From: Phyto melanocephala
Taxonomy: Eukaryota; Arthropoda; Insecta; Diptera; Rhinophoridae
Assembly: GCA_941918925.1 (NCBI GenBank)
Contig: OW799234.1
Coordinates: 97,257,978 to 97,321,977, forward strand
DNA length: 64,000 nt
Reading direction: 5' to 3'
The number at the start of each line of letters is the position of its first letter. Within the stretch, counting starts at the first letter, position 1. Below the pieces are notes generated by a model. That model was given only the letters and a program-made list of their open reading frames with translations, was not told the DNA's origin and made no database searches. A program made the translations under genes and the position numbers. This document shows positions 35,495-46,808 of the stretch, piece by piece.

Positions 35495-36520
35495 AATAAA
35501 AATAACAACAAAATTAGGCTTTTAGTGTTTTGTATTATTTTGCGTGTGATCAATGCCTAGATCAATAAACTTCGTCGATTGGACAAAGAATGTCTAAATT
35601 ACTTATTAAAAAAAATAAATAAATAATAATAAAAATGACTTTAGGGTTAAGTCATTAACGCGCAGTCATTTCCCTTAACTAGTTAACAATTTGACATTTT
35701 TATGATATTCCCAGAAAAGACAAAATCAGTTTTAAAAACGAAACTCAACATGATAATACAAAATCATCATTTTTAATTTTATTAAATCATTTTACAAAAA
35801 ATAAACTCATAAAACAAAATAAAGAAAAAATCAGCTATAGTTTATTACAACGCTATGTTTTTACGACAATTTATGTAAAAGATTATAATTTGAAAAAAAA
35901 AAAAACAAAAACGGAACCAAAAGCATAAGCAAAGATGCCAAAAAAGAAAGAAGATATACATCGTTGAAGTAAATAAAATTGATAAAAGAGTAAGTGAAAC
36001 ATAAAAAAATAACACATGTTTCAGCTAACCAAAATGTTGCACAACCAGCAGGTGAGAATTTGGAAAAAGATTTCTCTAAAATGTTTTAAATATCGAAAAG
36101 TATTTTATGCTGTATAAAAAAAGTGTGATATTCAGTGAAATATCGGTGCGGATGTTTTCTTAAAGATTGTCTTATTTATTTATTTTTTTGTATGGGAGTA
36201 TTCATAATAAATTATTTATGGTTATAGAAATTCTTTACTCGATTACACCCTATACGTTGGTAGTGGGTGTGTTTGATTGTCAATGTAGTTTAAGAAAAAT
36301 TTCGTAAAAATCTTAGAAATATTTATCAAAAATATTTTTTTTTTTAATAAGAATTTCAAATAGCGTAAGAAATAATAAAGATGCATTGCAAAAAAATAAA
36401 AATATGATTTGCAAGTTTTAGTCACGTTAAAAGAGATAGCACCTTACTATTTCTGCGATTGTAAGTCGCTCTTTTGATAAATACTTGTCAGGCAATCAGA
36501 TTTAGTGAATTAAAAAGGTG
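35495..36520. other. AT-rich stretch without recognised genes
   Basis: No feature was recognised. Confidence 0.45.
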
Positions 36521-36524
36521 TCCT

Positions 36525-36670
36525 GAGTGTCGTATTGTCGTAATGTCATAATTTTTTCAATTTGTAAAAAGGTGTTAAACCTGTACATTTATTGCAATAA
36601 ACAATACTTATTAATCATTTTAATTTTTTTTTTTTTTTTTCAAATTATGACATTATGGCAACACGAAACT
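36525..36670. mobile_element. Small MITE with ~28-bp inverted repeats
   Basis: GTGTCGTATTGTCGTAATGT then CATAATTTTTT near 36527 is matched by the complement of CAAATTATGACATTATGGCA then ACACGAAAC (36641-36669), with a few mismatches. A long T-run lies before the right arm. Confidence 0.6.
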
Positions 36671-36894
36671 TGGGACTTCTTGTGAATACACTTATTGATT
36701 TTGAAAATATAAACCTAAAATACTAAATACAGAAATGGTAAAATGGAACAGATGCTGATATCTTAAACTACCTGTGCCTGTATGCTTGTCTGTGTAAAAG
36801 AAGGGTTGTTTTTATGAATGTGTTACCCATATACATAGATATTGAATATTTGTAGTGTTATAAATATACAAATATATACACATAGTATATGTAT

Positions 36895-37010
36895 TTACAA
36901 AACATATTTATAAAACAACCCAATTGGCCATATCTTTAAGATAACCTCAACGATGGGTACAAGAAAATGTTAAATTGTGGAAGACATAATGACGATAGCT
37001 CAACCAAATC
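36895..37010 (+). pseudogene. Degraded copy of the 45179 coding-like fragment
   Basis: CAACCCAATTGGCCATATCT, ACGATGGGTACAAGAAAATG and GTGGAAGACATAATGACGAT are recognisably the same sequence as the fragment at 45205-45290, but with stops in every frame. Two copies 8.3 kb apart mean this sequence is a repeat in the genome. Confidence 0.5.
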
Positions 37011-37379
37011 GTTAAATTTTCAAATCGCCATAAGGTTAAACCAAATATCGATCAAAATGAAACTAAGAATTTTGTACTCCAAAATAAAACCACTAGAAGT
37101 ATAAACATTATAGTGGCCAAATTATATCCATAACCTAGACCTATAAAACCAACCAAAAGTCCTCGTGAGAGTTAACAAAATGGAATCATCAAAGTAGTCA
37201 ACGATCTGGTACTCTCACGTAGACTTAAGTTAGGTTTGGTTGAAGAAGAGGGGGTATTAAAAGCCTAAACCTATGACAGTTACACACGTATGTTTAATCG
37301 GCATGTTGTACGTTCTATAAAAACGAAATTTCCCCAATAAGATTACAATTCCCTTAATATCTTGACTAAGTCAAGAGCC

Positions 37380-37956
37380 CAGTTCTTTCAATGTAATTCC
37401 TAAGGAATTTTCGATTTGAGGTCCTTAGCCTTCATTATCGATAGCAGCATTTTGCCACTTCTGACGTGTTTCTCCATCGCCCTAGCTGAAAGGGATTAGG
37501 TTTTTAAGGTGATGGTATTTAAAAGAAATAATATTTTGGATAATTTGTTTGCTTCTTCGATTGTGCCGTGATGGCCTGCGATGCATGATGCACGCGAGTT
37601 AACCTCTCTCTTACATTGCAGCACTTCGGAGATTTAATTGTTTCGTTCATTAGGATTTTGATAACTGATTAGTTATCCGTAAAAGTACGAATCGGAGCTT
37701 CGTTATTACTTTTCTTTACTCATTTAATGCCTTCCGTAATTAATATTACTATCGTATTAATATCAGCTTGTAAAGCACTACTGTAATCTGGTAGAGGGAA
37801 GTATTTACCTCTGCTAATGTCATATAAACCCATTCCAGTTCGGTCACAAATCTTTGATCTGACCGTAGAAAGATCGATGCCTTGGATATTCCTTACCCTT
37901 ATTACTTTATCCCATTCTTCCTCCTCGGGTATTATGGTGATGCAGTTGATGCTCAT
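37380..37956 (-). pseudogene. LINE RNase H / C-terminal remnant
   Basis: The minus frame from 37956 contains STVRSKICDRTGMGLYDISR and FPLPDYSSALQADINTIVIL. This resembles the RNase H domain of I/R1-type non-LTR elements (DGSK..GAG, then LPDxxSxxQAE). Further downstream, shifted frames give RTFTDN and GHHGTIEEANKLSK, matching the later Asp and the GHxGxxGNExAD block. RWRNTSEVAKCCYR-like debris near 37480 fits the following C-terminal region. It is heavily frameshifted. Confidence 0.65.
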
Positions 37957-37964
37957 ATTTCGAT

Positions 37965-39635
37965 GGGATTTTTTTTATGTTCCCTCTGTCATGTTTCTCA
38001 ATGGTAAAATATCGATTATTCTATGGTATCGGGTATCTAGTAAAGTCTTAGTAAAATTGAAAACGTCAGTAAAACTAATATCTCTTTAAATCTATAAGAA
38101 AATTGCAGATCCAGAATCAATGGAAGATAAACATCAAAATATTTGGTCGTAAGCATAGAATAATATTTAACAAAATTTGTATTTTCTGATAATACTATTA
38201 TTTCAAGAAAAACTAGCGATGCATTGTTTTTATTATTGTGAAAAAAATTTTTATACACATGTTTTCAATAAATGATTTGTTAAAATTACAAGGATCATTA
38301 ATTCAATATTTATAGAAATATTTTTCATCAAACATCATGCATGACAAACTGCACTATAATTTTTGTTAAATTAAGTTAATTTTATATTTTTATTACATTT
38401 AAATAGGTAATTTTTCAAATTCTGCCGGGGGCTATTATACAACCCACCTAAGAATGAGCTAGTTACGTCAATGCACTATACATTAAGATAAAAAACCTTT
38501 CTTAATTAAAATATGTCCAAATCAAAACAAACAAAAATTGAAATATTTTTCTTCACTAACATTTTCTTTGCATGTGTACATATGTAGTTCATTACACTGG
38601 TATCAATATAAAATCTAAATTTTTCAATTTGCAAGTTCCCTTTATATTTAATTTGTCTAAAACTTTGTATTTTTAGTTTAAATATCTGAGCATCGTATAC
38701 AAAATTTTTGTCCATTTTGGCAGATTTTCAAAAAAAAAAAAATTTTATTTAAAAATAAATATGTTCAAAACAAGACCAACACAAAACTAAATAACAATTG
38801 GTTTAAAAATAAACAATTCTTGTGCAGAGACAAATTAAAATACCAACATACATATATACATAACTTAATTTCATAAACTATTTTAAACGATTTTAGAATA
38901 GAAGCAAAAACAATACTTGTTTAGTTTTTGTTTTGAAAATAACTACTTTGGAAAAAATGTCGAAATTTTAATTTTTAGTGTGGAAAGTCTCTGCCTCTGA
39001 AGACGGCTCTGGTTCTAACACACGAACAAATTGATATGAAACACGATTGATAAAAAAAAATATGTTGAAATAAATAAATAAATACACTTTTAAACAAATC
39101 AAATCCTAAAGCGATAATGATTTTTAATTTAGAACAAACTAAAATATATGAGCAATGGTTTCGTAAAACGAACAAGTCCATTAACTCAACTATAGATATA
39201 CATTTTTTAAACTATTTTAGAACTAAAAATAAGACACTGCCAAATATGTGTATATGTGTGAATGTGTGCATGAGTATCTACGTATGTATGTGTTTATAAT
39301 ATTTTTGTTATTTTCTAAACACTTTACACAAATATTCTATTAAAAATTAAAATCCCTAAAAGATTTCAAAAATTCTATTGTACATAAATATGTACACAAG
39401 TATATAGAGTCGTCGGAGTCGAATCAAGTTTAAACACTTTGCCACAAAGCAATTTTAAGTACATTTTAGTTCTCGTCGGGATGCAATTTGTACAACAAGT
39501 TGACCTTTAAAAAACCATGTAAAATCTATTGAATCTCTTACTATGAAAAAATCATTTTCCCAAAATCAAACAACCTTCAAAACCATAAACATCATGTTTT
39601 GCGAGACAATAATAACACTGCCCAACAATTTGGCA
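37965..39635. other. AT-rich stretch without recognised genes
   Basis: Frames such as 38506-38715 and 38975-39181 (minus) are low-complexity. Nothing is assigned. Confidence 0.45.
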
Positions 39636-40073
39636 ATTTTTTTCTGATAAATGACTTTTGCGGATTGACGTCGCTGATTCCAAATATACCCTCAGTTTTT
39701 TTGTAACAGCTCTTGTTTGCGTGATATTGCTTTTACGAAAAATCGCTATGAACGCTCAAGAAGAGTTTACATCAATGATCAAAATTATTATTTTTTTTTT
39801 TTCAATTTATTTTTGGTAACACGCTGGAAATCGAAGACAGGCTTTGGATTCCACATAAGATAAACAAATTGTGCGTTGACTTCCTTAATTTGTGGACATA
39901 TAAGAAATAAAATAGTTTTAGTTACGAAAACGCTATGATTTGGACTGAACCCTTTAACCATGACGACGTCTTTTATTTTTGTTTGGTGCACAAGACTAGC
40001 ATTATCCGAAAACATCGTACTAAATGGAAATATATCCTTTTATACGGTCGACACATAGAAGTGATTTGCGTTC

Positions 40074-40345
40074 TAAAATATCATTTAAACCTCAAACTGG
40101 TGCTTCACATAAGGAGCCTATGCATTTCAAAGGAAAAACTGACAGCAGAAATAGGTCCTTTGAATGCGACCAGTAAGCGACGAAACTATTTATCCAAAAT
40201 GATTTAAACGACATTGTCAGAGACCTGGTGCTAGCAAAGACTGCGTCAGAAATGTTGGCTTCTATGTTAAAATAAAGAATCTTAGTTACAATGGAAAAGA
40301 AAATTGCTTATTGCCGCATAGGAGAACAAAATCTTCTCAAGATTA
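40074..40345 (+). pseudogene. Remnant of an uncharacterised repeat-borne insect protein
   Basis: In the frame from 40074 the translation contains FKPQTGASHKEPMHFKGKTD, then LFIQNDLNDIVRDLVLAKTA and SEMLASMLK, with stops in between. From memory, many insect genomes carry unnamed repetitive proteins with an LTQxDLNDLVRDLxLxK block followed by AELLxSRL. This fragment resembles that block. The region to its left (39640-40020) may belong to the same element. No function is claimed. Confidence 0.45.
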
Positions 40346-40431
40346 GATCGGTCTTTTAAAGGCTTCAATATAATATGAGCATCAAGTTACACTTTCTTTA
40401 CAACAACCTAAACTATTTTCTTGTCAATCTT

Positions 40432-40863
40432 GGGGTGCCCCGGTGGATTAGTCAGTAGTATGCAAGTCTGATAGTTTGGGGGTTGCGGGTTCGATTCCCG
40501 CCAGACACTCTGGACTGGTCTGCTTCTCTTTCTCTTCTATTCTAACTATTTCTATTCTTATTGTATTCTTCTCTTTATTTCTTTATTAAGGCGTCACAAT
40601 GGACCGTAATGGCCTCCGGGTGAGGGTGTGAGGGTAACTTTGCACCAGCCTTACGTACCTACCTACGTAGGACGACCAGAACCTTCGTACCATGGAGGAA
40701 CGATCCGAATTATGTATATCTTAATCTATAGGGATTTATAATCAACCTCAAAAATGGGACTAATATATTTTAACATAACCCAATCATCAAAAGTTCTGTT
40801 GTGTAGTGTAATCTAAATAAAATAAACAAAAGAACTAAATAAATCATAGACGAAAAAAAAAAA
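40432..40863 (+). mobile_element. tRNA-derived SINE
   Basis: The head resembles a tRNA gene: a weak A-box region (GGTGGATTAGTCAGTAG, 40442-40458) and a perfect T arm, GCGGG-TTCGATT-CCCGC (40485-40501), containing the pol III B box GGTTCGATTCC. A partly paired acceptor (GGTGCCC with AGACACT) surrounds it. A non-tRNA body follows (CTTCTATTCTAACTATTTC, GGCGTCACAATGGACCGTAA, CACCAGCCTTACGTACCTAC), ending in an A-run at 40853-40863. No clear target duplication was found, and the right boundary is uncertain. Confidence 0.7.
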
Positions 40864-40911
40864 TAATTGTTCAGTAAAACCTTATACCAACTAAGTTGCA
40901 TAATGAGTTTT

Positions 40912-41774
40912 TATACCCACCACCAAAAAAATACCGTGTGGAGGCATATTCATTTCGTCAATCTACTTGTATCATAACGAAATATCCATTTTAGGCCCCA
41001 TAAAGTATATATTTTCCGAGTCCTGAATTTATTTCAGGACGATGTAGCTATGTCCATCCATCTGCTAATGGCACAATAAAGGTCGAACCAGAAAAGTTAG
41101 GGAGATCAAATTTTGCCAGAATTTTTCTTATACACAAGGTTTGTCCGGTAAATCGGTATATTAGAAACAATGTTTTATCTTGTAATGCAAGAATAGGTCA
41201 AAAGGTCAAAACAACAATGTCCTTCCTACATAAAATTAAATGCATTATGAACATGTTGAGTTATAGATCAATATGTACGAAGATGTATACCGCAAAAACG
41301 TAATAAAACTGACCAAATTATATGTACGATGTTGAAATTTTGCTTTTTGATTACGAAATTAAGCATATATAGCAATCTGGTAAATTGTTTAATAATGCCA
41401 GAAAATAAAGGTGAAAAGCACACTAATGCCCACCTCCCATATAGCCCTTTTATCTTAAATTCATATAATTTCTATATGGACAAAGTTTTTGGCAAAATAA
41501 AGGACTATATTGAAATGTCTCAGTTTTATTTGTTAGCAGAAACTATATTGACACGCCTACTTTAACGTCCACTTTCATTAAAAGACTAAATTTGCGAAAA
41601 CATTTTTACTAGCATATCGTAGTTATACAAAGAAAGTTATACATATTTTAGTATAAAGAGATTATTGCATAGGGATTACTGTTAATAATAAAATAATAAA
41701 TTCTGAGCTATAAAAGTACACAAAATCGGTGGTGCGTATCGAAAATTCGCCACAGCCGAATATAGTGCACTTAT
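40912..41774 (+). mobile_element. Family A element, diverged
   Basis: It starts TATACCCACCACCAAAAAAA and keeps CATTTTAGGCCCCATAAAGT and GACGATGTAGCTATGTCC. The GTCY array has shrunk to GTCCATCCATCTG. It ends GGTGGTGCGTATCGAAAATT, then CGCCACAGCCGAATATAGTG, with T-runs replacing the terminal CTTG. Confidence 0.75.
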
Positions 41775-42298
41775 TTTTTTTTTTTTTTTTGTTGTACACA
41801 ATTAAAATTTAAATTCAAACAAATTTACTAAGAATAGAAACCACAACAAACTCTGAAAAGATTGGACGGTCAGATATAGTCTACTCAAAAACAATGTTTA
41901 ATGCAAAAAATAAAATACACTTTTTTAAATGACATCGAGCTACAAAATAAGTAGCTTTGGCTTGACATAATAATTAATAATCTAATAAATTTTTAAAATA
42001 TGAGACAATTTTGATATAGCGAATGTTGCTGCTATCATTTCTAACTCAGCTTTTATTACCATCACCTAAAATATTCAAGCTTTTCTTATTCCATAAGTTA
42101 CATATAGAAATATTAATGCAAACTTATTACAAACGAAATGGTAAACTTATATCTACGTACATATGTAAGTACTTTGCCGCTCATGTTAAAAGGCGTCAAC
42201 GCCTAAAATATTCAGTAAGTTTTGCTATGTCACTATGGATATACTAATATGACGTACCAAAAACTAGTTTGTTTGGTGAATGGGCTTCAGGAAAGGTA

Positions 42299-42560
42299 TG
42301 TGGCACCCTGCAACTACCAAATACGAATTACCGAATAGCGACAGTAATCGGTATTCAAATATAAAAGGCACATGCTGTATGCACTTGCATAAAAGAAAGA
42401 ATCTACTCGATCTCTTTTCCTGTCGGCAGCGATGCAATCAACATCATAAATTTTCTTGAACCTTTTTTATCCTAAATTAAATCAGATTAATAAAATAAAG
42501 TATTATAAATTATTTACACGTAAGTTCTTTATTGTTATTGGGTAAATAAAATAATCCCCA
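42299..42560 (+). mobile_element. LTR of a Ty3/gypsy-type retrotransposon
   Basis: A 262-bp segment begins TGTGGCACCCTGCAAC and ends AATCCCCA, followed after AAT by a primer-binding site. TATAAAAGG at 42360-42368 and A-rich AATAAA signals near 42490 and 42545 fit a promoter and polyadenylation site inside an LTR. Only this one LTR was seen. Exact ends are inferred from the TG...CA rule and the primer site. Confidence 0.65.
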
Positions 42561-42563
42561 AAT

Positions 42564-42583
42564 TGGTGACCCCGACGTGATTT
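42564..42583 (+). other. tRNA-Trp primer-binding site
   Basis: TGGTGACCCCGACGTGATTT is complementary to the 3' end of insect tRNA-Trp including CCA (CACGTCGGGGTCACCA). Use of tRNA-Trp is known for the CsRn1-type clade of Ty3/gypsy elements. It lies 3 nt after the LTR. Confidence 0.75.
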
Positions 42584-42654
42584 CTCTATCGAAAATTAGT
42601 CTTAAGCGACTAAGCTTCTTTTGGCTCAAAGGTTAAGAAAAATTGAAGAGCTGC

Positions 42655-43135
42655 CAATGCACCCTAAAAGGTACACTGCTTGCTACAGTTTGTGGGCCAG
42701 CGGCATCATTGAACCGTATATCTTTAAGAACAAAGAAAATTGCATTGCCAATGCATGAAGATACAGTACAAGATTACCATTTTTTTTTTTTGCCTAAAAT
42801 TAAATAATTGGACTTGATGGATATGTAGTTTTAACAAGGCGTGCCACATGCTTCACTGTACGCGATACCACATGCTGTACGCGATACCATGAACCTATTG
42901 AGAGGAGGTTTGGTGAGCAATTAATCTTAAGTTTTGCAGCAGTCTATTGGATGCCAAAATAAGGGGATTCGAATCTACTAGAAAAATTTTTTGGGGGATA
43001 TGTGAAGTCTCTCATGTACAGGGATAAGGCAGCCACAATTCCAGCCCTGGAAGACAACATTACAGCTACCATTGATAGCAGCCAAAATACTGGAAAAAGT
43101 ATGTTAAAATTAAAGCTCATGGATGGAAAACCTAC
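42655..43135 (+). pseudogene. Mariner-like transposase DDE remnant
   Basis: Shifted frames give HPKRYTACYSLWASGIIEPY then IFKNKENCI, matching the HPKRVTVWCGFW..GIIGPFFFENE region at 5306. Later GYVKSLMYRDKAATIPALED matches the C-terminal part of the same family. Multiple stops and internal loss are present. It abuts the LTR leader without any gypsy coding sequence in between, so the LTR element is truncated here. Confidence 0.65.
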
Positions 43136-43139
43136 AGCA

Positions 43140-45175
43140 AAGGCGCCTGCAAAATTAACATGAAATAATCTTTAAAAAAAATTAAAGACAGACATTTATT
43201 TATCGCTTCAAATATGTGTAAATATATTTAATTCACTTTTGCAAATTTTCTGTATTTTTATCTTCAAAATAATAAATATTTTAGCATAATGCAAACACAT
43301 CTCTTGTACATCATCAGGTAGACTAAAATCAATTTTGCATCTTGTATTATTTTCTATATGGCCAATAACCTCCTAGATATTTCAGTGTGCTCTATAATTT
43401 AATTTAAATTAATTTTTTTTTTTTGGTTTTACATCTTGATTTGCTTTCCTTTGACAGCTGATTTTGATAAACTACAAATAAAAATTAGAGATGGTACTGA
43501 TTTAATTGTAATTCAGGTGGTATTTAAAAAAAAATTGCCTACACAATAAAGAATTCGCGTCAAAATTTTTGTGATTAAGCTTTGCATTTCGATAAAGACA
43601 TTGAATTACATATTCCGTTGTCGTGAAAACATGCTATTAGGTAAAATTTAAAGGAAATATTTGAAAATTTTTGTATTAAAAATCATTAAAATTTGTTCAC
43701 ATTACACCTAACATTATACACTCATTTTACATTACACCTAACATTATAGGCACTCTAAATAATGAGTAAAACATTATTTCGCATAGATTGTGTAAATATT
43801 TTGCTGTTGTACGTTATATAAACGACTAAGTAGGTGCATCTACTTAAATAAAAATAAATTTATTACAGCTAAATCACGTTTAATAGTTTAAAAACGTTGT
43901 TAAATTGTTAAAAAATTAAATGACTGTTGTAACATATTTGTGGTATTTACTGTTGTTTACAAGGTTTATTAAATATTTTCTTTAAATTAGTGTTTCTTAT
44001 CTTACTTTTAAAATATATTTTCACACATTATTAATTGGTTTAAATAGAGTTTCTTTTAATGTTAATGATTTTGGTAAAAACGAAGATTATTTTTACATTT
44101 ATTTTCTTTTTTGTAAATAAAACACTTGATTTAGTTTTGAAAACAAACGTTTTTTTTTTTTTTTTTTTTTTGTTAAAAAACAAAAATGTAAATAACCGTA
44201 AAACGTTGTATTATTATTAACACGCAAAATATTTGTTTAAATTTTTTCACTAATTTTCCCAAAAAAAACACAAACTGTTGTACATATTATTATTTAAATT
44301 ATTAAGTTGTTGCTACTTTTTTTAACATGATAAAATTTATAACCGAACAAATGTCTCGTCTCGTCTCTATAGTTTTTTTTTTTTTTTTATTTAACTTTTA
44401 AACAAATTCGACAAAGTGCATGGTTTTTTGCTGTTGTTGTTGCAGATATCAATAGTAAATAGCTGTAGATCAAAGTATATTTATTATTTTGTTAACAATT
44501 AGGTACACAAAATGCAATAACAATAAAAACAGTGACGATGATCGTGATTTGTTGCTATTTAACGGTATTAACACAAAATATTTTTATACATATTTAATTT
44601 CTTTATTTTTAATTAACATTTCACACATGTAGGTACATACAGATGTTTTTAAAAATATATTAAATTTGTTTGAATTGGCACACTTTATTTAATTTTTAAA
44701 AAGCAAATTACTACCGTTTTTCACCGTCGTCGTTCACAGTTTAAACATCACACAACATATTGCACGAAACAAAAATATCCCACTGTCAGTGAGTCCATCT
44801 ATAATTCGTCTGGTTATAGAAAATAGATGAAAAATTAAATAGAAACGCAAAATTGTATTCTACACCGGCATCCGTAAGAGCTGCTTGTTAGTTAATGACT
44901 GTATTAAGTTGTTGCTGCATTTTGTAGAGGTTCCCCACGTAGAGCAAACATTTTTATAAAAATAACAAAAACCAACACAGAAACAGATGAGATAAAAACA
45001 TATGAAAATGCGGCTCTCAAAAACAAAACACTTTGTTAAAAGAAAAAAAAAAAACATTGCATGATTGTTTCTACGAAGACGAAGAATCAAAACAAAAATA
45101 AAAATAATAACAGAAACTTTTTTTCATTTTTTTATATAGGTATCTATCTATGTATGCATGTATGTGTGAACGTTT
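43140..45175. other. AT-rich stretch, possibly regulatory, without recognised genes
   Basis: A 20-mer, ACATTACACCTAACATTATA, is repeated at 43699 and 43729. T-runs and TTGTTGTTGTTGCAG-type triplets occur around 44145-44450. The stretch 44720-45090 is less repetitive and could hold an upstream non-coding exon of a minus-strand transcript, but no decisive signal was found. Confidence 0.4.
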
Positions 45176-45178
45176 TTC

Positions 45179-45376
45179 ATGTTGATAGTATTGTGTGTTA
45201 ATTACAAACCCAGTTGGCCATGTCTTCCGGACATCCTCTACGACGGCTACAAAAAAATGCTAAATCGTGAAAGACCTATTGAAGACAGTTTAACCCAATC
45301 GTGTATGGAATTTTTAACCAAGTGGCCACAAAATCACACAAGATTAAAGAAGCGGGTAATTTATCGAGAGGTTTGA
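45179..45376 (+). pseudogene. Unassigned coding-like fragment, repeated at 36895
   Basis: The frame reads NYKPSWPCLPDILYDGYKKM, LNRERPIEDSLTQSCMEFLT, KWPQNHTRLKKR, then a possible splice donor (CGG|GTAATT at 45356). Codon usage is normal and all codons from about 45195 are open. The apparent start is GTG or TTG, not a credible initiator, so this is an internal exon or fragment. The degraded relative at 36895 shows it belongs to a repeat or duplicated gene. Family unknown. Confidence 0.4.
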
Positions 45377-45564
45377 TATTTAATAGACCTTTTTTGACAG
45401 ATCAAGCATGATTCATGTAAAACTGCTTTGTTATTTTGGTTCACTATCATTTTGCAAGTCATCATGAAAAGATTCACCCCACAACAGCGTCTCCCAATTT
45501 TTCAGCTGTGTGACGAAAAATATCATTCAGTGAAAAATATATTTTAGATTTAGGTAAATCGGTT

Positions 45565-45665
45565 ACTTTAGTAAATTTTTTGCACAAACCCCAATATAAT
45601 TTAATAGGGGTTTGTGAAAAAACGACCGAGGTTGTTCACAAAAATGTAATAAAGTAACAATTTGT
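45565..45665. repeat. Short palindromic repeat, copy 2
   Basis: TTTTTTGCACAAACCCCAAT, TAATAGGGGTTTGTGAAAAA and ACGACCGAGGTTGTTCACAA match 7718-7830. GGTTACTTTAGTAAATTTT on the left is the approximate complement of AAAATGTAATAAAGTAAC on the right, giving terminal inverted repeats. Confidence 0.6.
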
Positions 45666-45811
45666 GTCCATCTCTAATGTTTTTCGTGTGATTCAAGGAA
45701 CTCACGGTGCGCATAATCGACCTTACTAAGACCACTATTACTAATACCATTTGAAAATTTGAATTCCAGCTTAAATAAGTAGATTATACTCATCTGATAG
45801 CTGAGAATGTA

Positions 45812-46085
45812 CGCAAAGACCTTGGCGAATAGACTCGTCGTCGTTTTCAACAACTTAGCCTGTCGTATTCGACAAGTTGACGTATTTTACGTAAGGACCT
45901 CGACTTTGAAGCGTACAAAATTCAACTTGTGCAAGAATTGAATTGAACAAGATGCCACCGCGAGCCATACAGCGCATGAAACGATGGATTTGCTACGGTA
46001 ATATCACACCTTTTGACTAATTTCCAGCTATGATTGTCGCTTTGGAAGGCCCAAAATTGGACATTCCGAATGGACCACTTGTAGT
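45812..46085 (+). pseudogene. Mariner-like transposase remnant with internal deletion
   Basis: Shifted frames read RRRFQQLSLSYST, then ILRKDLDFEAYKIQLVQEL (second helix-turn-helix region), then directly AHETMDLLR (from the QDGATxHTAHETMDLL block) and FGRPKIGHSEWTT. The segment between, which carries the first part of the DDE fold, is deleted. Stops are present. Confidence 0.65.
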
Positions 46086-46311
46086 CCTAGCCAACATTTA
46101 CATGATATCATTTTCAAATAGTAAATAATATTTGTGTGAAGAACTATTTATAAACCGGACCGCATTTATAGTCCTAACATAAATATGAAAAATATAGTTC
46201 CAGTAGCAGTCGCGAAAATCTTAAACATTTTTATGCATTATATAATTCGTCTACAGCGACCACTAATAGGGTCTAAAATTAAGCTTTTCTGTTTTGACAC
46301 TTAGAGCCATT

Positions 46312-46512
46312 ATTAAAATTTGCCTTTAGTAAAATGTAGAATTCTGTGTGCCAAATAAATAGCTTCGCATTATTACAACTTCCATTTTTTATTATAATTA
46401 TTATTCATATTAATAATATTTAATAAATAAAAAAAATAATACATTATGGCTTTATAAAGCTAAGCCATTTATCGGTCCGACAAATTCCTGCCTTTGTAAT
46501 AACGGCCTTTAA
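46312..46512. mobile_element. MITE, family member 2 (pair with 35290)
   Basis: GAGCCATTATTAAAATTTGC (46313) and the complement of CTGCCTTTGTAATAACGGCC (46488-46507) form the ends. TCGGTCCGACAAATTCCTGC matches the right half of the element at 35290. It is more decayed than its partner. Confidence 0.55.
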
Positions 46513-46808
46513 GCTACATATGTTGTAAATATGAGTCGTTTTTATTAAGAAAAAAAAAATGTTTATAATACAACTCAACATATCAAATCCAAAATAAAAT
46601 GAAAACCTAGTAGGAATCGACCCGAACCTATTAAAAGAATTTCAGCTTAACAGCTCTTACAGTTTCTGATAATCAAATCGATTTTGTATTTACATATAGA
46701 TAATTGCTTAAAATATTCTTATCTACGAACTTCTTTATTATGTTTTCTATATTTAGTCAACTAAACAATAATGCGTATTTTATTTTGCCGTTTAAAAGTA
46801 ACCTTTTT

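Noticed and set aside
40432..40505. Functional tRNA gene
   Set aside because: The T arm is perfect, but the acceptor and anticodon arms do not fold properly and the sequence continues into a SINE-like body.
42023..42247. ORF just before the LTR as gag or host gene
   Set aside because: Composition is low-complexity and no domain is visible; it lies upstream of the LTR, not inside the element.
44700..45090. Possible upstream promoter or 5' exon of Nostrin on the minus strand
   Set aside because: Lower repeat content and a GTAGTAATT donor-like site are suggestive, but no initiator, TATA or reading frame gives real support.
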